The notes under the pieces: model-generated
The model's input: only the letters and a program-made list of their open reading frames with translations
Told to the model about the DNA's origin: nothing
Databases searched by the model: none
Program-made: the position numbers and the translations under genes
Assembly (NCBI RefSeq): GCF_014212055.1
Contig: NZ_JACJVO010000024.1
Location: 239,865 to 303,864, forward strand
From: Cohnella zeiphila
GTDB taxonomy: Bacteria > Bacillota > Bacilli > Paenibacillales > Paenibacillaceae
Reading direction: 5' to 3'
DNA: 64,000 bases
In this document: one piece after another, positions 41,983-51,477 of the stretch
Layout: each line of letters opens with the position of its first letter
How positions within the stretch are numbered: the stretch's first letter is position 1

Positions 41983-43647
41983 TTACCGTTCGAACAGCCC
42001 CTGCTTCTGGTCTTCTACCGCCATGGAGCGTACCATGAAGTGCCGCTTTTTCCCCGTCGCCGTATAAGGAAGCTCGTCGATAAACCGATAGAAGCGCGGC
42101 TTCTTGTACGTCGCCAGCATCGGATGCTCGCTGCAGTACTTGTTCAGCTCCTTGGCCGTCAGCTCGGGATCCGCCTTGATCACGTAGGCGACGACCGATT
42201 CGCCGCGCAGCTCGTCCGGCACGCCGACGACGACCGATTCCTTGACCCTCGGATGCTGGTTCAGAATCTCTTCGATCTGCACGGGGTGGATGTTCTCGCC
42301 GGACGAGACGATCATGTCGTTCTTGCGCCCCACGACCGTGACGAATTCGTTCTCGTCCCACGTGCCCATATCGCCGATGTAAATCCAGCCTTTGTAGAAA
42401 ACTTTCTCGCTTTCCTTCTCGTTGTTGAGATAGGTATACGTCGTTTTGGCCGGCGCTTTGACGATGATCTCGCCGACTTCGGAGCCGTCCTTGGCCACGT
42501 GATCGTCCGGCTCCGCCCGGCGATCCGGATACACCTTGACGACCGCCACCTCGTCGTCCGTACAGGAGCGGCCCGCCGAGCCCGACATCTCCGGCAGATC
42601 GTACGGGCGCAGGAACGTGTTCCAGAACGCTTCCGACGTGCCGTAGCCGTTGAAAATGTTCGGGGTCAGCGTCTGCTGGAACTTGATGCAATCTTCCCGC
42701 GACAGAGGCGCGCCCATCGTGACGATTCCTTTGAGCTTCGACAGGTCCGCGGGCGTCTTCTTCTGCGAGTCGTGCAGCATCTTCAGCATCGGCGGCGCCC
42801 CGATCAGGAACGTCAGCCCGTACTTCTCCGCATATTCCAGGGTCGTCTTCGGATTGAAGTAGCGCATGACGACGATCTCGCCCCCGACGTACAGCGTCGG
42901 CGTCGGGCCGCCGGAATGCAGGCCGCCGCGATGGAACCAGGGGCTCATGTTCATCGTCCGGTCCATCGGCGACAGCGGAAAATGCATTGCCACGTCATGA
43001 GCCGACATGACGTCGTTGATATTGTTCATGGGCACGCCTTTGGGCCGGCCGGTCGTCCCCGACGTGTAAAGCCGCGTCGTCTCGTCATAGATGTGATGAG
43101 GCCGGGCGACGGGAGGGTTGTTCTCCGAACGGCCGCGAACGTAGTCGTCGTATCGAATATGGCCTTCCGGCACCTCGGCGTCGCCGTTCAGGTCCGCCGC
43201 CACGATCCGGCGCGGCCGGTGCTTCGCCATGGCGAGCGCCTTCTCGGCCGTCTCCTTGTTCTCCGCGTCGTAGACGTAGACGGTCGGCTTGCTGTCGTCG
43301 AGAATGAACGCGGTCTCGCCCGGGGACAGCCGGAAGTTGATCGGGCAGTTGATCGCCCCGATCTTCTGCGGCGCCAGGTAGCTGAACACGAACTCGGCCG
43401 AGTTGAGCAGCTGGTACAAGACCACGTCGTTATGGCCCACGTCGTCCTGCATCAGCGCGTCCGCGAATCGGTTGACTTCCCGGTTCAATTCCGCGTACGT
43501 CCACGTCCTGTTGCGAATGGGGCAGGTCAGAGCCGGGCGGTTCGCGAACCGATGCACGTTTCTCAGAAAACCGTTCAAGTAGGTGAATTCATATTCAAAC
43601 GTGTCTTTGAACATGCGAATGTCGTAGGTGTAATCTCTCTCTTCCAT
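41983..43647 (-). CDS. Acyl-CoA synthetase (AMP-dependent ligase)
   Basis: The 554-residue ANL-superfamily enzyme has the P-loop RLYTSGTTGRPKGVPM (A3), a NGYGTSEAFW-like motif (A5), GWIYIGDMGTWDENEFVTVV (A7), GRKNDMIVSSGENIHPVQIE (A8) and the catalytic Lys in TATGKKRHF (A10). It would form an acyl-AMP and then acyl-CoA (or load a carrier). It sits 52 bases after the ketosynthase gene. Substrate class not readable; medium- or long-chain or aryl acids are possible. Confidence 0.92.
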   Translation of the reverse strand: MEERDYTYDIRMFKDTFEYEFTYLNGFLRNVHRFANRPALTCPIRNRTWTYAELNREVNRFADALMQDDVGHNDVVLYQLLNSAEFVFSYLAPQKIGAINCPINFRLSPGETAFILDDSKPTVYVYDAENKETAEKALAMAKHRPRRIVAADLNGDAEVPEGHIRYDDYVRGRSENNPPVARPHHIYDETTRLYTSGTTGRPKGVPMNNINDVMSAHDVAMHFPLSPMDRTMNMSPWFHRGGLHSGGPTPTLYVGGEIVVMRYFNPKTTLEYAEKYGLTFLIGAPPMLKMLHDSQKKTPADLSKLKGIVTMGAPLSREDCIKFQQTLTPNIFNGYGTSEAFWNTFLRPYDLPEMSGSAGRSCTDDEVAVVKVYPDRRAEPDDHVAKDGSEVGEIIVKAPAKTTYTYLNNEKESEKVFYKGWIYIGDMGTWDENEFVTVVGRKNDMIVSSGENIHPVQIEEILNQHPRVKESVVVGVPDELRGESVVAYVIKADPELTAKELNKYCSEHPMLATYKKPRFYRFIDELPYTATGKKRHFMVRSMAVEDQKQGLFER

Positions 43648-43699
43648 GGTGCTTCACCCTTCCGATAGGGAATTGTTGACCGGCCGGCATGCCGGCCGT

Positions 43700-44941
43700 T
43701 TACGCCTCTTCCTCGTATCTGCCCACGATCAAGGAAGCGTTCTGCCCGCCGAAGCCGAACGAGTTGGACATCGCCACCCGCACGTCCGCCTTGCGGGCTT
43801 CGTTCGGCACATAATCCAAGTCGCACTCCGGATCCGGCTGCTCGTAGTTCAGCGTCGGCGGCACCGCGCCTTCGCGGATGGCCTGCACGCACGCGATCAG
43901 CTCGGTGACGCCGCCGGCTCCCATCAGGTGGCCGGTCGCTCCCTTGGTCGAGCTGATCGGAATCCGGCGCGCATGCTCGCCGAACACCGCCTTGAGCGCT
44001 CGCGTCTCCAGCCGGTCGCCGAGCGGCGTCGACGTTCCGTGGGCGTTGACGTAGTCCACGGAATCGGGCGACAGCCCCGCTTGCGCGAGCGCCTGGCGCA
44101 TGCAATAAATCTCGCCGCGCCCTTCCGGCTCCGGCGAGGTGACGTGGTACCCGTCCGTACAGTTGGCGTGGCCGAGCAGCTCGGCCTTGATGCCGGCTCC
44201 GCGGGCCCTGGCGCCGTCCAGCGTCTCGAGCACGACCGCGCCCGCTCCTTCGCCCATGACGAAGCCGTCCCGGTCCCGCTCGAACGGACGGCTGGCCCGC
44301 GCCGGCTCGTCGTTCCGGGCCGAGAGAGCGCGCGCCGCGGCGAGCCCCGCGTCCATCAGGCCGCACAGAATCGATTCCGCGCCGACCGCGACGACTGCGT
44401 CGGCTTGTCCGGACCGGAGCAGCATGGCAGCGAGTCCGACCGCATCCGCCCCGGACGAGCAGGCGGTGTTCACCGTGTAGCTCGGGCCTTGCAGGCCGTG
44501 AACGATGCCGATATGGGCGGCCGCGATGTTCCCGAGCACTTTGGGCACCAAATGCGGAGAAACCCGAAAGCTTCCGCTCCGGGTGATCTGATCTTGGGTG
44601 TCCGCCGCGGTGGAGATGCCGCCCAGCGCCGTTCCGAGCACGATGCCGACCCGTTCGGGGCTTGCCGCCGGCCTGCTGTCCGTTAGCGCTTCGGCCGCCG
44701 CCGCCAGCGCGAACTGCATGAAGATGTCCGTCTGCCCCGCCAGCTTCCGCGGCATGTAAGCCGCCGGGTCGAAGCCCTTCACCTCGGCGGCGATCCGGAC
44801 CGGCCATTCCTCCGCGTCATATCGGGTAATCCGGCCGATGCCCCCTTGACCGGAGAGCAGCTGCCGCCAATATTCGGCGACGCCGATGCCGACCGGCGTG
44901 ACCGCGCCCATTCCGGTGATGACGACGCGCTCTTTAGCCAT
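43700..44941 (-). CDS. Beta-ketoacyl-ACP synthase II (FabF-like)
   Basis: The start is ATG 44941 (MAKERVVITGMGAVTPVG); the frame extends further up without a site. The 413-residue enzyme has catalytic Cys in NTACSSGADAV, His in NAHGTSTPLGD and His in KGATGHLMGAGG, and the NSFGFGGQNAS end. It condenses malonyl-ACP with an acyl primer. Outside a fab cluster and beside an acyl-CoA ligase and a thioesterase, it may make a dedicated lipid or polyketide-like product. Confidence 0.93.
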   Translation of the reverse strand: MAKERVVITGMGAVTPVGIGVAEYWRQLLSGQGGIGRITRYDAEEWPVRIAAEVKGFDPAAYMPRKLAGQTDIFMQFALAAAAEALTDSRPAASPERVGIVLGTALGGISTAADTQDQITRSGSFRVSPHLVPKVLGNIAAAHIGIVHGLQGPSYTVNTACSSGADAVGLAAMLLRSGQADAVVAVGAESILCGLMDAGLAAARALSARNDEPARASRPFERDRDGFVMGEGAGAVVLETLDGARARGAGIKAELLGHANCTDGYHVTSPEPEGRGEIYCMRQALAQAGLSPDSVDYVNAHGTSTPLGDRLETRALKAVFGEHARRIPISSTKGATGHLMGAGGVTELIACVQAIREGAVPPTLNYEQPDPECDLDYVPNEARKADVRVAMSNSFGFGGQNASLIVGRYEEEA

Positions 44942-45401
44942 TTCCTCCGCTCCCGTCCGCCGTCCGTCGGCCCCACTTGTCTTGCATTTGCCGCCACAGC
45001 TCCGGATATCGCTTCTCGAAGTTGAACGGAAGCCCGTCACTGTCTACGAACGTATGGGATGTCTGGCCTTCCGCCGCCTTCCCGCCGTCTTTTTTGAAGA
45101 TCTCGTAAGCGAACGCCATCCGGGTGCGCGTAAAAGAAGCCAGCGACGTGCGCACCGTAATTCTCTCTTCCGGCCGCAGCATCCGCTTGTACCGACAGTC
45201 CGCCGTCAGGCACACAAGGGCGATTCCGAGCACATGGAACGTCTCCATGTAAGGAAGCTCGTACGCATCCATAAACCTCATGCGCCCGTTGGTGAACCAA
45301 TCGAAATTTTTGGCGTAATAGGAGATTCCCGCCGCATCGCAGTCGCCCCAGGTCACGATCATCTCCATGTCGTGGCTCGGGCGCCGTTCTCTTTCGTCCA
45401 C
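44934..45401 (-). CDS. Hot-dog acyl-CoA thioesterase (4HBT/YbgC-like)
   Basis: The 155-residue protein has the 4HBT active-site pattern VTWGDCDAAGISYYAKNFDW, with the catalytic Asp in DCDAAG. It starts with GTG 45401 after AAGGAGGGG and overlaps the ketosynthase by 8 bases. It releases acyl groups from CoA. It is first in the four-gene operon. Confidence 0.9.
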   Translation of the reverse strand: MDERERRPSHDMEMIVTWGDCDAAGISYYAKNFDWFTNGRMRFMDAYELPYMETFHVLGIALVCLTADCRYKRMLRPEERITVRTSLASFTRTRMAFAYEIFKKDGGKAAEGQTSHTFVDSDGLPFNFEKRYPELWRQMQDKWGRRTADGSGGNG

Positions 45402-45490
45402 TGCCGCCCCTCCTTGTCCGTTCTTTATCCCGGATACATTATACTCTCAAAATCAAGATTTGAAAAAGTAATTTGCTACCTTTTGTATAG

Positions 45491-45528
45491 CAAAACGCCG
45501 CCGGCCTCAACGGGCTTCCGGCGGCGTT
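45491..45528 (-). terminator. Terminator after the CBO0543 gene
   Basis: Stem AACGCCGCCGG/CCGGCGGCGTT followed by TTGC on the minus strand. The stop codon of the CBO0543 gene lies in the loop. Confidence 0.75.
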
Positions 45529-46091
45529 GCAGCGGACCTGGCGAATCCGCGGATGATCAGCTTGGCAAGCGTTGTGGAGGCGTTATAGAACAAGAAGGAG
45601 TAAACGAGCATCCACCCGCTCAATTTGTAGTAGCCGATCCAGATGAAGATCGGTTCGGCTATGAAAGCAAGGAAAGCGGCGGCAATCAGGTTGGCGATCC
45701 AATGGGATTTCCAGGTAACGGAGAAATACTGGTACACCATCATAAGAAAGATCGGCACCAGAACGGAATCGGCCGTGATCAGAGGAGGGAGGATCGGCAG
45801 CAGCTTGATCGGGTAGCTCCACCACAACAAATTCGTTCCGAAATTATCCAGAAGCAAGGCCATGAGATCGATCATGCTGCCGTAAAACGCGATTTCATAG
45901 GCCCGTTTCTTATCGACGGCGAGCCACCAAAGGATCAGGGGAATGACGGTAAGGGCCGCGAGGAGCCACCATTGCCAGGTAAACACCTCATCTTGCTTCC
46001 ACCTGAGGATCTCGAGCCGGTGCATCTCGGCCCTCAGCTTCTGCACTTCCTGGAGGGTTTCCGAGTCCGATAGGTTCAAGTTCAACAACAT
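45507..46091 (-). CDS. CBO0543-family membrane protein
   Basis: The 194-residue protein has a short coiled N-terminus (ETLQEVQKLRAEMHRLEIL), then five to six membrane helices with IKLLPILPPLITADSVLVPI and KSHWIANLIAAAFLAFIAEP. This matches the CBO0543 family of unknown function found in spore formers. It follows the next gene by nine bases, so the two are cotranscribed. Confidence 0.8.
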   Translation of the reverse strand: MLLNLNLSDSETLQEVQKLRAEMHRLEILRWKQDEVFTWQWWLLAALTVIPLILWWLAVDKKRAYEIAFYGSMIDLMALLLDNFGTNLLWWSYPIKLLPILPPLITADSVLVPIFLMMVYQYFSVTWKSHWIANLIAAAFLAFIAEPIFIWIGYYKLSGWMLVYSFLFYNASTTLAKLIIRGFARSAATPPEAR

Positions 46092-46100
46092 GTATCCCCC

Positions 46101-47339
46101 TTAGGCCAGTCTGGCCACGCCAAGCGCCATATGCCGCCAGAGAATCTTCTCCACCAGCTCGATTTGATGCTCCTCGCAGTTCACGAGGACAAAAACCTCC
46201 GTGCCTTTCTTTCGACTCTCCCGATTCGTTTTTTTTCTTCCGATACTCAGGTCGACGGCCAAGCCGATTCCGAACCCGACGAACGCTCCGATAATTCCCC
46301 AAATGACCGGCCCCCATTCAAGAAGGAATCCGACGGATGAGCCGACAACGGCCAATGCGGTAGCGCAGGCTACCCCGAAGTCGATCAGACTGACTCCGTC
46401 CGAGCGGTGCAGCGAATCCAGCATTCGGGGCGAAGTTTCCCTGCGATCCAGCGGCACCGCCAGAATCTCCTCCTTCCGGACGCCGATCTCCTCCAATCGG
46501 GTAAGCGCCATTTCCAGATAGGTCGAATGATCGAAGGATGAAACGATCCGCATAGAATCCTCCTTCTTCCTCTGATAATTCGATTGGAGGAACCGCTTCT
46601 GCTCTTGGTCGAACAATTTGTTGTTCTCTACCGTATTCGTATAAGCGTCGTAAAGCCCGAAACCGAACATGGACGGCAGAAAAAGCAGCCATCCCTTATC
46701 GACGACTTGAGTCGCCCGGTGAAAATCTCCCAGCAAGGAGTAATGCAGTCCTTCCAGGAAATGGGACATGTAAACGGCGCCGATCCATCCCGTCAGCAAA
46801 TAAAACGCGGTCACGATTCGATGAATGTAAAGCTGTCCCATCCCGGGCATCAGGCAAGACCATGCCAACGCCAGCCAAGGATTGCGCTTATCCAGATAAT
46901 TGATCTCCATGGTGCCGATTTTGAAAACTTGAAAGTACGATTTCTCCCGGTTCGCCAGCGTATAGACATGATTGAGGTCGATGGTCGTCCGGTAGCTGTC
47001 GTAGATTGCGAACAGGTATACCGGGGCGTACAGGGACATCCATCTGACGTCAAGCGTTTCCTTGGCCAGCGCGAAACGTCCCATGAAGGAATAGACCATG
47101 GCGGTGTTGAGATGGGACTGGCTGTTGATCAGGATCTCCCATCCGATGAGAAGGAAGCCCCTTAAATATTTGGACAACAGAAGATGCCCGAATCCCGGGA
47201 AAGCCGTGGACCACCATGCAATGACCCACGGATGCCGGAAGTGAAGCTGAGTCGTCCCGAGCAAACTTACATACGCAACTTGGCGGCGGGGCGGGCGATA
47301 ACGAAGTTTTGATTTCACCGGAACAATCTCCAAATCCAT
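46101..47339 (-). CDS. Membrane protein with duplicated TM2-like region and C-terminal glycine-rich membrane domain
   Basis: The 412-residue protein has two related N-terminal parts: PWVIAWWSTAFPGFGHLLLS, then KYLRGFLLIGWEILIN, and later PWLALAWSCLMPGMGQLYIH, then RIVTAFYLLTGWIGAVY. Both have the P-G-xG-(H/Q)L pattern of TM2-like domains, implying an internal duplication. The C-terminal third (about 275-412) has a VRKEEILAVPLDRRE strand and a paired glycine-rich hairpin (IIGAFVGFGIGLAVDLSIG). Function unknown; it is cotranscribed with the CBO0543 protein. Confidence 0.7.
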   Translation of the reverse strand: MDLEIVPVKSKLRYRPPRRQVAYVSLLGTTQLHFRHPWVIAWWSTAFPGFGHLLLSKYLRGFLLIGWEILINSQSHLNTAMVYSFMGRFALAKETLDVRWMSLYAPVYLFAIYDSYRTTIDLNHVYTLANREKSYFQVFKIGTMEINYLDKRNPWLALAWSCLMPGMGQLYIHRIVTAFYLLTGWIGAVYMSHFLEGLHYSLLGDFHRATQVVDKGWLLFLPSMFGFGLYDAYTNTVENNKLFDQEQKRFLQSNYQRKKEDSMRIVSSFDHSTYLEMALTRLEEIGVRKEEILAVPLDRRETSPRMLDSLHRSDGVSLIDFGVACATALAVVGSSVGFLLEWGPVIWGIIGAFVGFGIGLAVDLSIGRKKTNRESRKKGTEVFVLVNCEEHQIELVEKILWRHMALGVARLA

Positions 47340-47414
47340 TTTTAGAAATTATTCGCTTATTGAGGATCGATTAAACCCGATGGGGGATTCTTTCTCCGGC
47401 GCCGGCTTGGCAGA

Positions 47415-47816
47415 TTAGCTTTCCAGCGTTCTTTTGAGCGTCTGCAAATCTTGTTCCACCATGCCGGCGTCCCGGAGGAACTGCTCGTCCGACATGCCCG
47501 GCAGCTGGAACGAGGTAATCAGGATCTCGCTCCCGGTACCGTTCGGAACGACCCGCATCGGCACTCGCGCCTCCGTCCCCTCCGTGGAAGTCACGATGTG
47601 ATCCAGCACTCCGTAAGCGTTGCGCTCCGCGAATCGGATTTTCATCGGGCCTTCCGGCGTCTCCAGGATCCATTCGCCCCGCTCTTCGCGGATCGAACGG
47701 CAGAAAGACGTTACCCAGACAGGAAAATTTCGCAGATCGGCGACATAATCGTAAACGGCTTCCGGCGGGCAAGCGATGGAGACAGTTAACGTTCGGGCTT
47801 TCATCAGTTCGGTCAT
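47415..47816 (-). CDS. SRPBCC/polyketide-cyclase-like protein
   Basis: A protein of about 133 residues starting at ATG 47816 (AAAAGGAG upstream). The START-like fold shows as SIACPPEAVYDYVADLRNFP followed by W, and the C-terminal helix SDEQFLRDAGMVEQDLQTLK. It may bind a small hydrophobic ligand. Monocistronic, divergent from the VOC gene. Confidence 0.85.
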   Translation of the reverse strand: MTELMKARTLTVSIACPPEAVYDYVADLRNFPVWVTSFCRSIREERGEWILETPEGPMKIRFAERNAYGVLDHIVTSTEGTEARVPMRVVPNGTGSEILITSFQLPGMSDEQFLRDAGMVEQDLQTLKRTLES

Positions 47817-47939
47817 AGCGATCGGCTCCTTTTTAATTGGATCAACCCCATCATAGCCTAGGATGATGACAATACCTGTCACCATTATCGGTTACGATAA
47901 GCTCCGTAAACAAAATAATCGTTAAGGAGCTGATTCACG

Positions 47940-48371
47940 ATGTCGATGACGTCACTGGAATTGAACCCTTTTATTATGTTGGACGGACAGGCCGAGGAGG
48001 CGATCGCTTTTTATGAAAAGGCGCTCGGGGCGCAGGTTCTCTTCAAGCAGAAGTTCGGAGAAGCGCCGGATCGCGACCGGAATCCGGTGCCGGAGGGCTC
48101 GGCGGACCGGCTGGCGCATTCCGTGCTGAACGTCGGCGGCGCGACTCTGTTCGTGGCCGATTTCGCCGCGAGCCAGAGCGGCCGCGAAGGAAATCGGGTA
48201 CAGATCTGCATCACGGCGCCCGACGCGGATCATACGCGGCGGATTTACGAGGCTCTGCTCGAGGAGGGACAGGCGAACTTCCCGCTGCAGCCCGTGCACT
48301 TCAGCCCTGCCTACGGCGTCGTGACGGACAAGTTCGGCGTCGTGTTCCAGGTGTTCACGAAGCGGGCTTGA
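47940..48371 (+). CDS. VOC-family (PhnB-like) protein
   Basis: A 143-residue glyoxalase-fold protein. Its PFIMLDGQAEEAIAFYEKAL and YGVVTDKFGVVFQV match the PhnB/3-demethylubiquinone-type VOC proteins. ATG 47940 follows TAAGGAG. The enzyme activity is unknown. Confidence 0.88.
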   Translation: MSMTSLELNPFIMLDGQAEEAIAFYEKALGAQVLFKQKFGEAPDRDRNPVPEGSADRLAHSVLNVGGATLFVADFAASQSGREGNRVQICITAPDADHTRRIYEALLEEGQANFPLQPVHFSPAYGVVTDKFGVVFQVFTKRA

Positions 48372-48654
48372 GCCTGGCGGCGACACGTTCATTTTTTTGA
48401 AATTACGGTGGCATCATTAACGATCGGCACACCATCGAATTCTGGCCAATGGGCTCTTGATACGATGATTTGCATCGTTAGCGTACCGGCTGGCAGGTAA
48501 GCCCTGTGAATTGGGCATGCATATGAGCCGTCGTTGTGAAAAAAAAGATAGCACCCTTCTCCGACCCTGACAGGATGCTGTCAGGGTCGGCCCCTTAGAA
48601 TGAGAAGTGTAAAGAACGCCAATCCACTTCCTCAAATCCAAGGAGGCCCTATCC
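48372..48654. other. Gap with a 13-bp perfect hairpin
   Basis: No convincing gene lies here. An inverted repeat CCGACCCTGACAG/CTGTCAGGGTCGG (48561-48590) stands 65 bases before the epoxide hydrolase start. It could be an operator or a weak terminator. A minus-strand frame of 79 codons lacks a ribosome site and family likeness. Confidence 0.5.
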
Positions 48655-49836
48655 ATGACTCAATTGAACGCAAACGCCGCCGCCAATGCAAACGCAACGG
48701 CATCCGCCGAAATCCGTCCGTTCCGCATCTCGATCCCGCAAGCCGACCTGGACGATCTGAAGAGCCGCCTGTCCCGGACCCGCTGGCCGAACCCGCTGCA
48801 GGGCTCCGGCTGGAAGTACGGCGTTCCGCTGGCGTATGTCCAGGAACTCGCCGCTTACTGGCAGGACGGCTACGACTGGCGCAAGCACGAAGCCCGTCTG
48901 AACGAGCTGCATCAGTTCCGGACGACGATCGACGGCGCCGACATTCACTTCATCCATGTCCGTTCGCCCGAGCCGAACGCGCTCCCGCTGCTGCTGACGC
49001 ACGGCTGGCCGAGCTCGATCGTCGAGTTCCTCGATCTGATCGGACCGCTCGCCGATCCGCGCTCGTACGGAGGCGACCCCGCCGACGCGTTCCATCTCGT
49101 CATCCCCTCCGTCCCCGGCTTCGGCTTCTCCGGCTCCGGCCTCGAAGGCGGCTGGAACATCTCCCGCATCGCCAGAGCCTGGACGGAATTAATGAAGCGG
49201 CTTGGATACGACCGGTTCGGCACCCATGGCAGCGACCTCGGGGCGATGGTGTCGCGCGAGCTGGGAATCCAACGGCCGGAAGGGCTGGTCGGCCTCCACG
49301 TGCTGCAGCTGTTCTCGTTCCCTTCCGGCGATCCGGCCGAGATGGCCGATCTGTCCGCCGACGAAATGGCGCGGCTGCAATTCCTCGGGAACTTCCAAGA
49401 GCGCGCCGGCTTCAACGTCATCCAATCGACGCGCCCTCAGACACTGTCCTTCGGTCTGTCCGACTCGCCGGCCGGCCAACTGACTTGGATCGCGGAGCTG
49501 TTCAACGGGTTCGGCGACCATGTGGATGCGATCGACCGCGACGCCTTGCTCACGAACGTGATGCTCTACTGGCTGACCAACACCGCCGAGTCGTCCGCGC
49601 GGATCTACTACGAGAACGCCCATAACCCCGAGCAGGATCCGCAAGCCCGGAACGCGGCGCCGACCGGCGTGGCGGTTTGCGGCCAAGACTTCAAGTCGAT
49701 CAAGCGGTTCGCCCTTCGCGACAACGCCAACGTGGTTCATTGGTCGGAATTCGACCGGGGCACCCACTTCGCCGCGATGGACGCGCCGGATTTGCTGGCC
49801 CCCGATATCCGAACCTTTTTCCGCCGCTTCCGTTAA
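48655..49836 (+). CDS. Epoxide hydrolase (EHN-type)
   Basis: The 393-residue protein has an epoxide-hydrolase N-terminal domain (about 18-125; FRISIPQADLDDLKSRLSRT followed by RW) and an alpha/beta hydrolase core. The oxyanion HGWPSS, the nucleophile Asp in GTHGSDLGAMV, and a C-terminal RGTHFAAMDAP carrying the catalytic His are visible. It would open epoxides with water. A low-complexity Ala/Asn N-terminus is odd. It is followed by a YafY-type regulator. Confidence 0.92.
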   Translation: MTQLNANAAANANATASAEIRPFRISIPQADLDDLKSRLSRTRWPNPLQGSGWKYGVPLAYVQELAAYWQDGYDWRKHEARLNELHQFRTTIDGADIHFIHVRSPEPNALPLLLTHGWPSSIVEFLDLIGPLADPRSYGGDPADAFHLVIPSVPGFGFSGSGLEGGWNISRIARAWTELMKRLGYDRFGTHGSDLGAMVSRELGIQRPEGLVGLHVLQLFSFPSGDPAEMADLSADEMARLQFLGNFQERAGFNVIQSTRPQTLSFGLSDSPAGQLTWIAELFNGFGDHVDAIDRDALLTNVMLYWLTNTAESSARIYYENAHNPEQDPQARNAAPTGVAVCGQDFKSIKRFALRDNANVVHWSEFDRGTHFAAMDAPDLLAPDIRTFFRRFR

Positions 49837-49938
49837 CCTGAGCGCAAGCAGGACGAAGCCGGTCCGCCGTCGAAAAAGAAGGAGGGTTCGCCGCGGCGAA
49901 CTCCTCACCTTTCGCGACAAGAACGGAGGGAATATCCC

Positions 49939-50877
49939 TTGAAGCTGGACCGGCTGCTCGCCATTACGATGACCTTGCTCAATCAGCCACGCGTCAGCGC
50001 GACCGAACTGGCCGAACGGTTCGAGGTCTCGCTGCGCACGATCTACCGGGATATGGAATCGATCAACCAAGCCGGCATTCCGATCGTTTCTTTTCCCGGT
50101 TCGGATGGAGGATACGAGATTATGGCGGGCTTCCGCATCGATAGGCAGATGCTCTCTCTGGACGACTTCTCCGCGATCTTTTCGGCTTTGCGTGGCACCC
50201 GCTCCGCGACGGACAACCCGAATCTCGACGAGCTGCTGGAGAAGATCGGCGCCTTGATGCCCCGCACCTCCGGCTCGGCGGGCCAAGACATGCCGATCGA
50301 TATGGACTTCTCCCCGACGCCCAGCGACAAGGAGAAGATGGGGCCGCTTCATCAAGCGATCCGGGAGCTGCACCTCGTTCGCTTCGAATATTTGGACAAC
50401 AAGGGGACGGAGACGGAGCGGACGGTCGAGCCGATGGGGCTTTTTCTGAAGGGATATGTATGGTATCTCTACGCCTATTGCCTTACCCGCTCCGATATTC
50501 GCGTGTTCCGGCTGACGCGCATGCTGAAGCTTCGCGTTCTGCCGGAGACGTTCGTCCGCCGCGCCTATACGCTTCAAGACGTCGAAGAGCAGTTCATGAG
50601 CCGGGCGGACTTCTCCAAAGTCGTAGCGGAGCTGCGATTCGGACCGAAAGTCAAAACGCGGGTGCGGGACGAATTCGGCTTCGGACAGGTGACGGAAAAT
50701 CCGGACGGAACGCTGAGCGTCAAGGCTCCTTACTCTTCCCTGGACCGTGCGCTGCAGAACGTCCTTAGCTACGGTAGCCACGCTACCCTTCTCGGGCCGC
50801 CGGAGTTGATCGAAGAGCTGAAACGGCAAGTTCGGGAGCTGGCTATGAAGTATGAGGTTCAGGTTCGGCCGATTTAG
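49939..50877 (+). CDS. YafY-type WYL-domain regulator
   Basis: The 312-residue protein starts at TTG 49939 with GGAGGG. The HTH is ELAERFEVSLRTIYRDMES and the WYL domain is VRFEYLDNKG, VWYLYAYCLTRSDIRVFRL; a C-terminal WCX part follows (FGQVTENPDGTLSVKAPY). It probably controls the preceding epoxide hydrolase or its own gene. Confidence 0.9.
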   Translation: MKLDRLLAITMTLLNQPRVSATELAERFEVSLRTIYRDMESINQAGIPIVSFPGSDGGYEIMAGFRIDRQMLSLDDFSAIFSALRGTRSATDNPNLDELLEKIGALMPRTSGSAGQDMPIDMDFSPTPSDKEKMGPLHQAIRELHLVRFEYLDNKGTETERTVEPMGLFLKGYVWYLYAYCLTRSDIRVFRLTRMLKLRVLPETFVRRAYTLQDVEEQFMSRADFSKVVAELRFGPKVKTRVRDEFGFGQVTENPDGTLSVKAPYSSLDRALQNVLSYGSHATLLGPPELIEELKRQVRELAMKYEVQVRPI

Positions 50878-51461
50878 CGAGCCAAGCTTTGAAAATGCCG
50901 GTAGACCCGCTCCAGCTTCTTCTCGTGCCTGCCTTTCGGGCTCTCCATGCTGCCGAATTCGAAGAACTTCACCTTCTTGATGCCCACGAACCGGAAGAGC
51001 GCTTTGCGCATCAGCACCTTGTGGGCGTCGTGCAGCCACAGCAGAGGGTAGCGGGCGGGCCCTTTCATCGTAGAGATGCAGACGACCGACTTGCCCTTGA
51101 GCAGACCTTCCGGGAATAGGCCGCCGCGATCCCGGTAAGCGAAGCCGGCCGCGAACATCTGGTCGATGTAGCCGAGCAGCATGGCCGGCGGCCGCCCCCA
51201 CCAGATCGGATAGACGAACACGATCAGATCGGCGCGCAGCAGCTGCTGCCGATGCTTCTCCAGCCGGGGATCGGCGTGCATGTCCCTCCTGCGTTTGTTC
51301 TCGTTAAAGACGAGGACGGGATCGAATCCTTCCTCATACAAGTCCAGCACCTCGATCTCCGTGATGCGGGGATTGTCCCGGCTCCCTTGAATCACTTTCT
51401 GCAAAAAGGCGTAGCTCAGACTCTGGTGATTCGGATGCGTGTAGACCAGCAGGACGTTCAT
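50874..51461 (-). CDS. NAD(P)H dehydrogenase (quinone)-like flavoprotein
   Basis: A protein of about 195 residues with a flavodoxin-like fold: MNVLLVYTHPNHQSLSYAFL, FVYPIWWGRPPAMLLGYIDQ, AFAYR-like GFAYRDRGGLFP. This is the KefF/MdaB type, an FMN- or FAD-dependent quinone reductase. The start ATG 51461 has AGAGGGG. It is divergent from a MarR gene, with two operators between. Confidence 0.9.
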   Translation of the reverse strand: MNVLLVYTHPNHQSLSYAFLQKVIQGSRDNPRITEIEVLDLYEEGFDPVLVFNENKRRRDMHADPRLEKHRQQLLRADLIVFVYPIWWGRPPAMLLGYIDQMFAAGFAYRDRGGLFPEGLLKGKSVVCISTMKGPARYPLLWLHDAHKVLMRKALFRFVGIKKVKFFEFGSMESPKGRHEKKLERVYRHFQSLAR

Positions 51462-51477
51462 GGCGGCCCCTCTTTCC

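Noticed and set aside
40954..43668. 904-codon open frame on the + strand
   Set aside because: It lies opposite the WYL regulator and acyl-CoA ligase, has no ribosome site or family motif, and is the usual shadow of GC-rich coding DNA.
49189..51201. 670-codon open frame on the - strand
   Set aside because: Antisense to the epoxide hydrolase and WYL regulator genes, Arg/Pro/Gly-heavy and without motifs.
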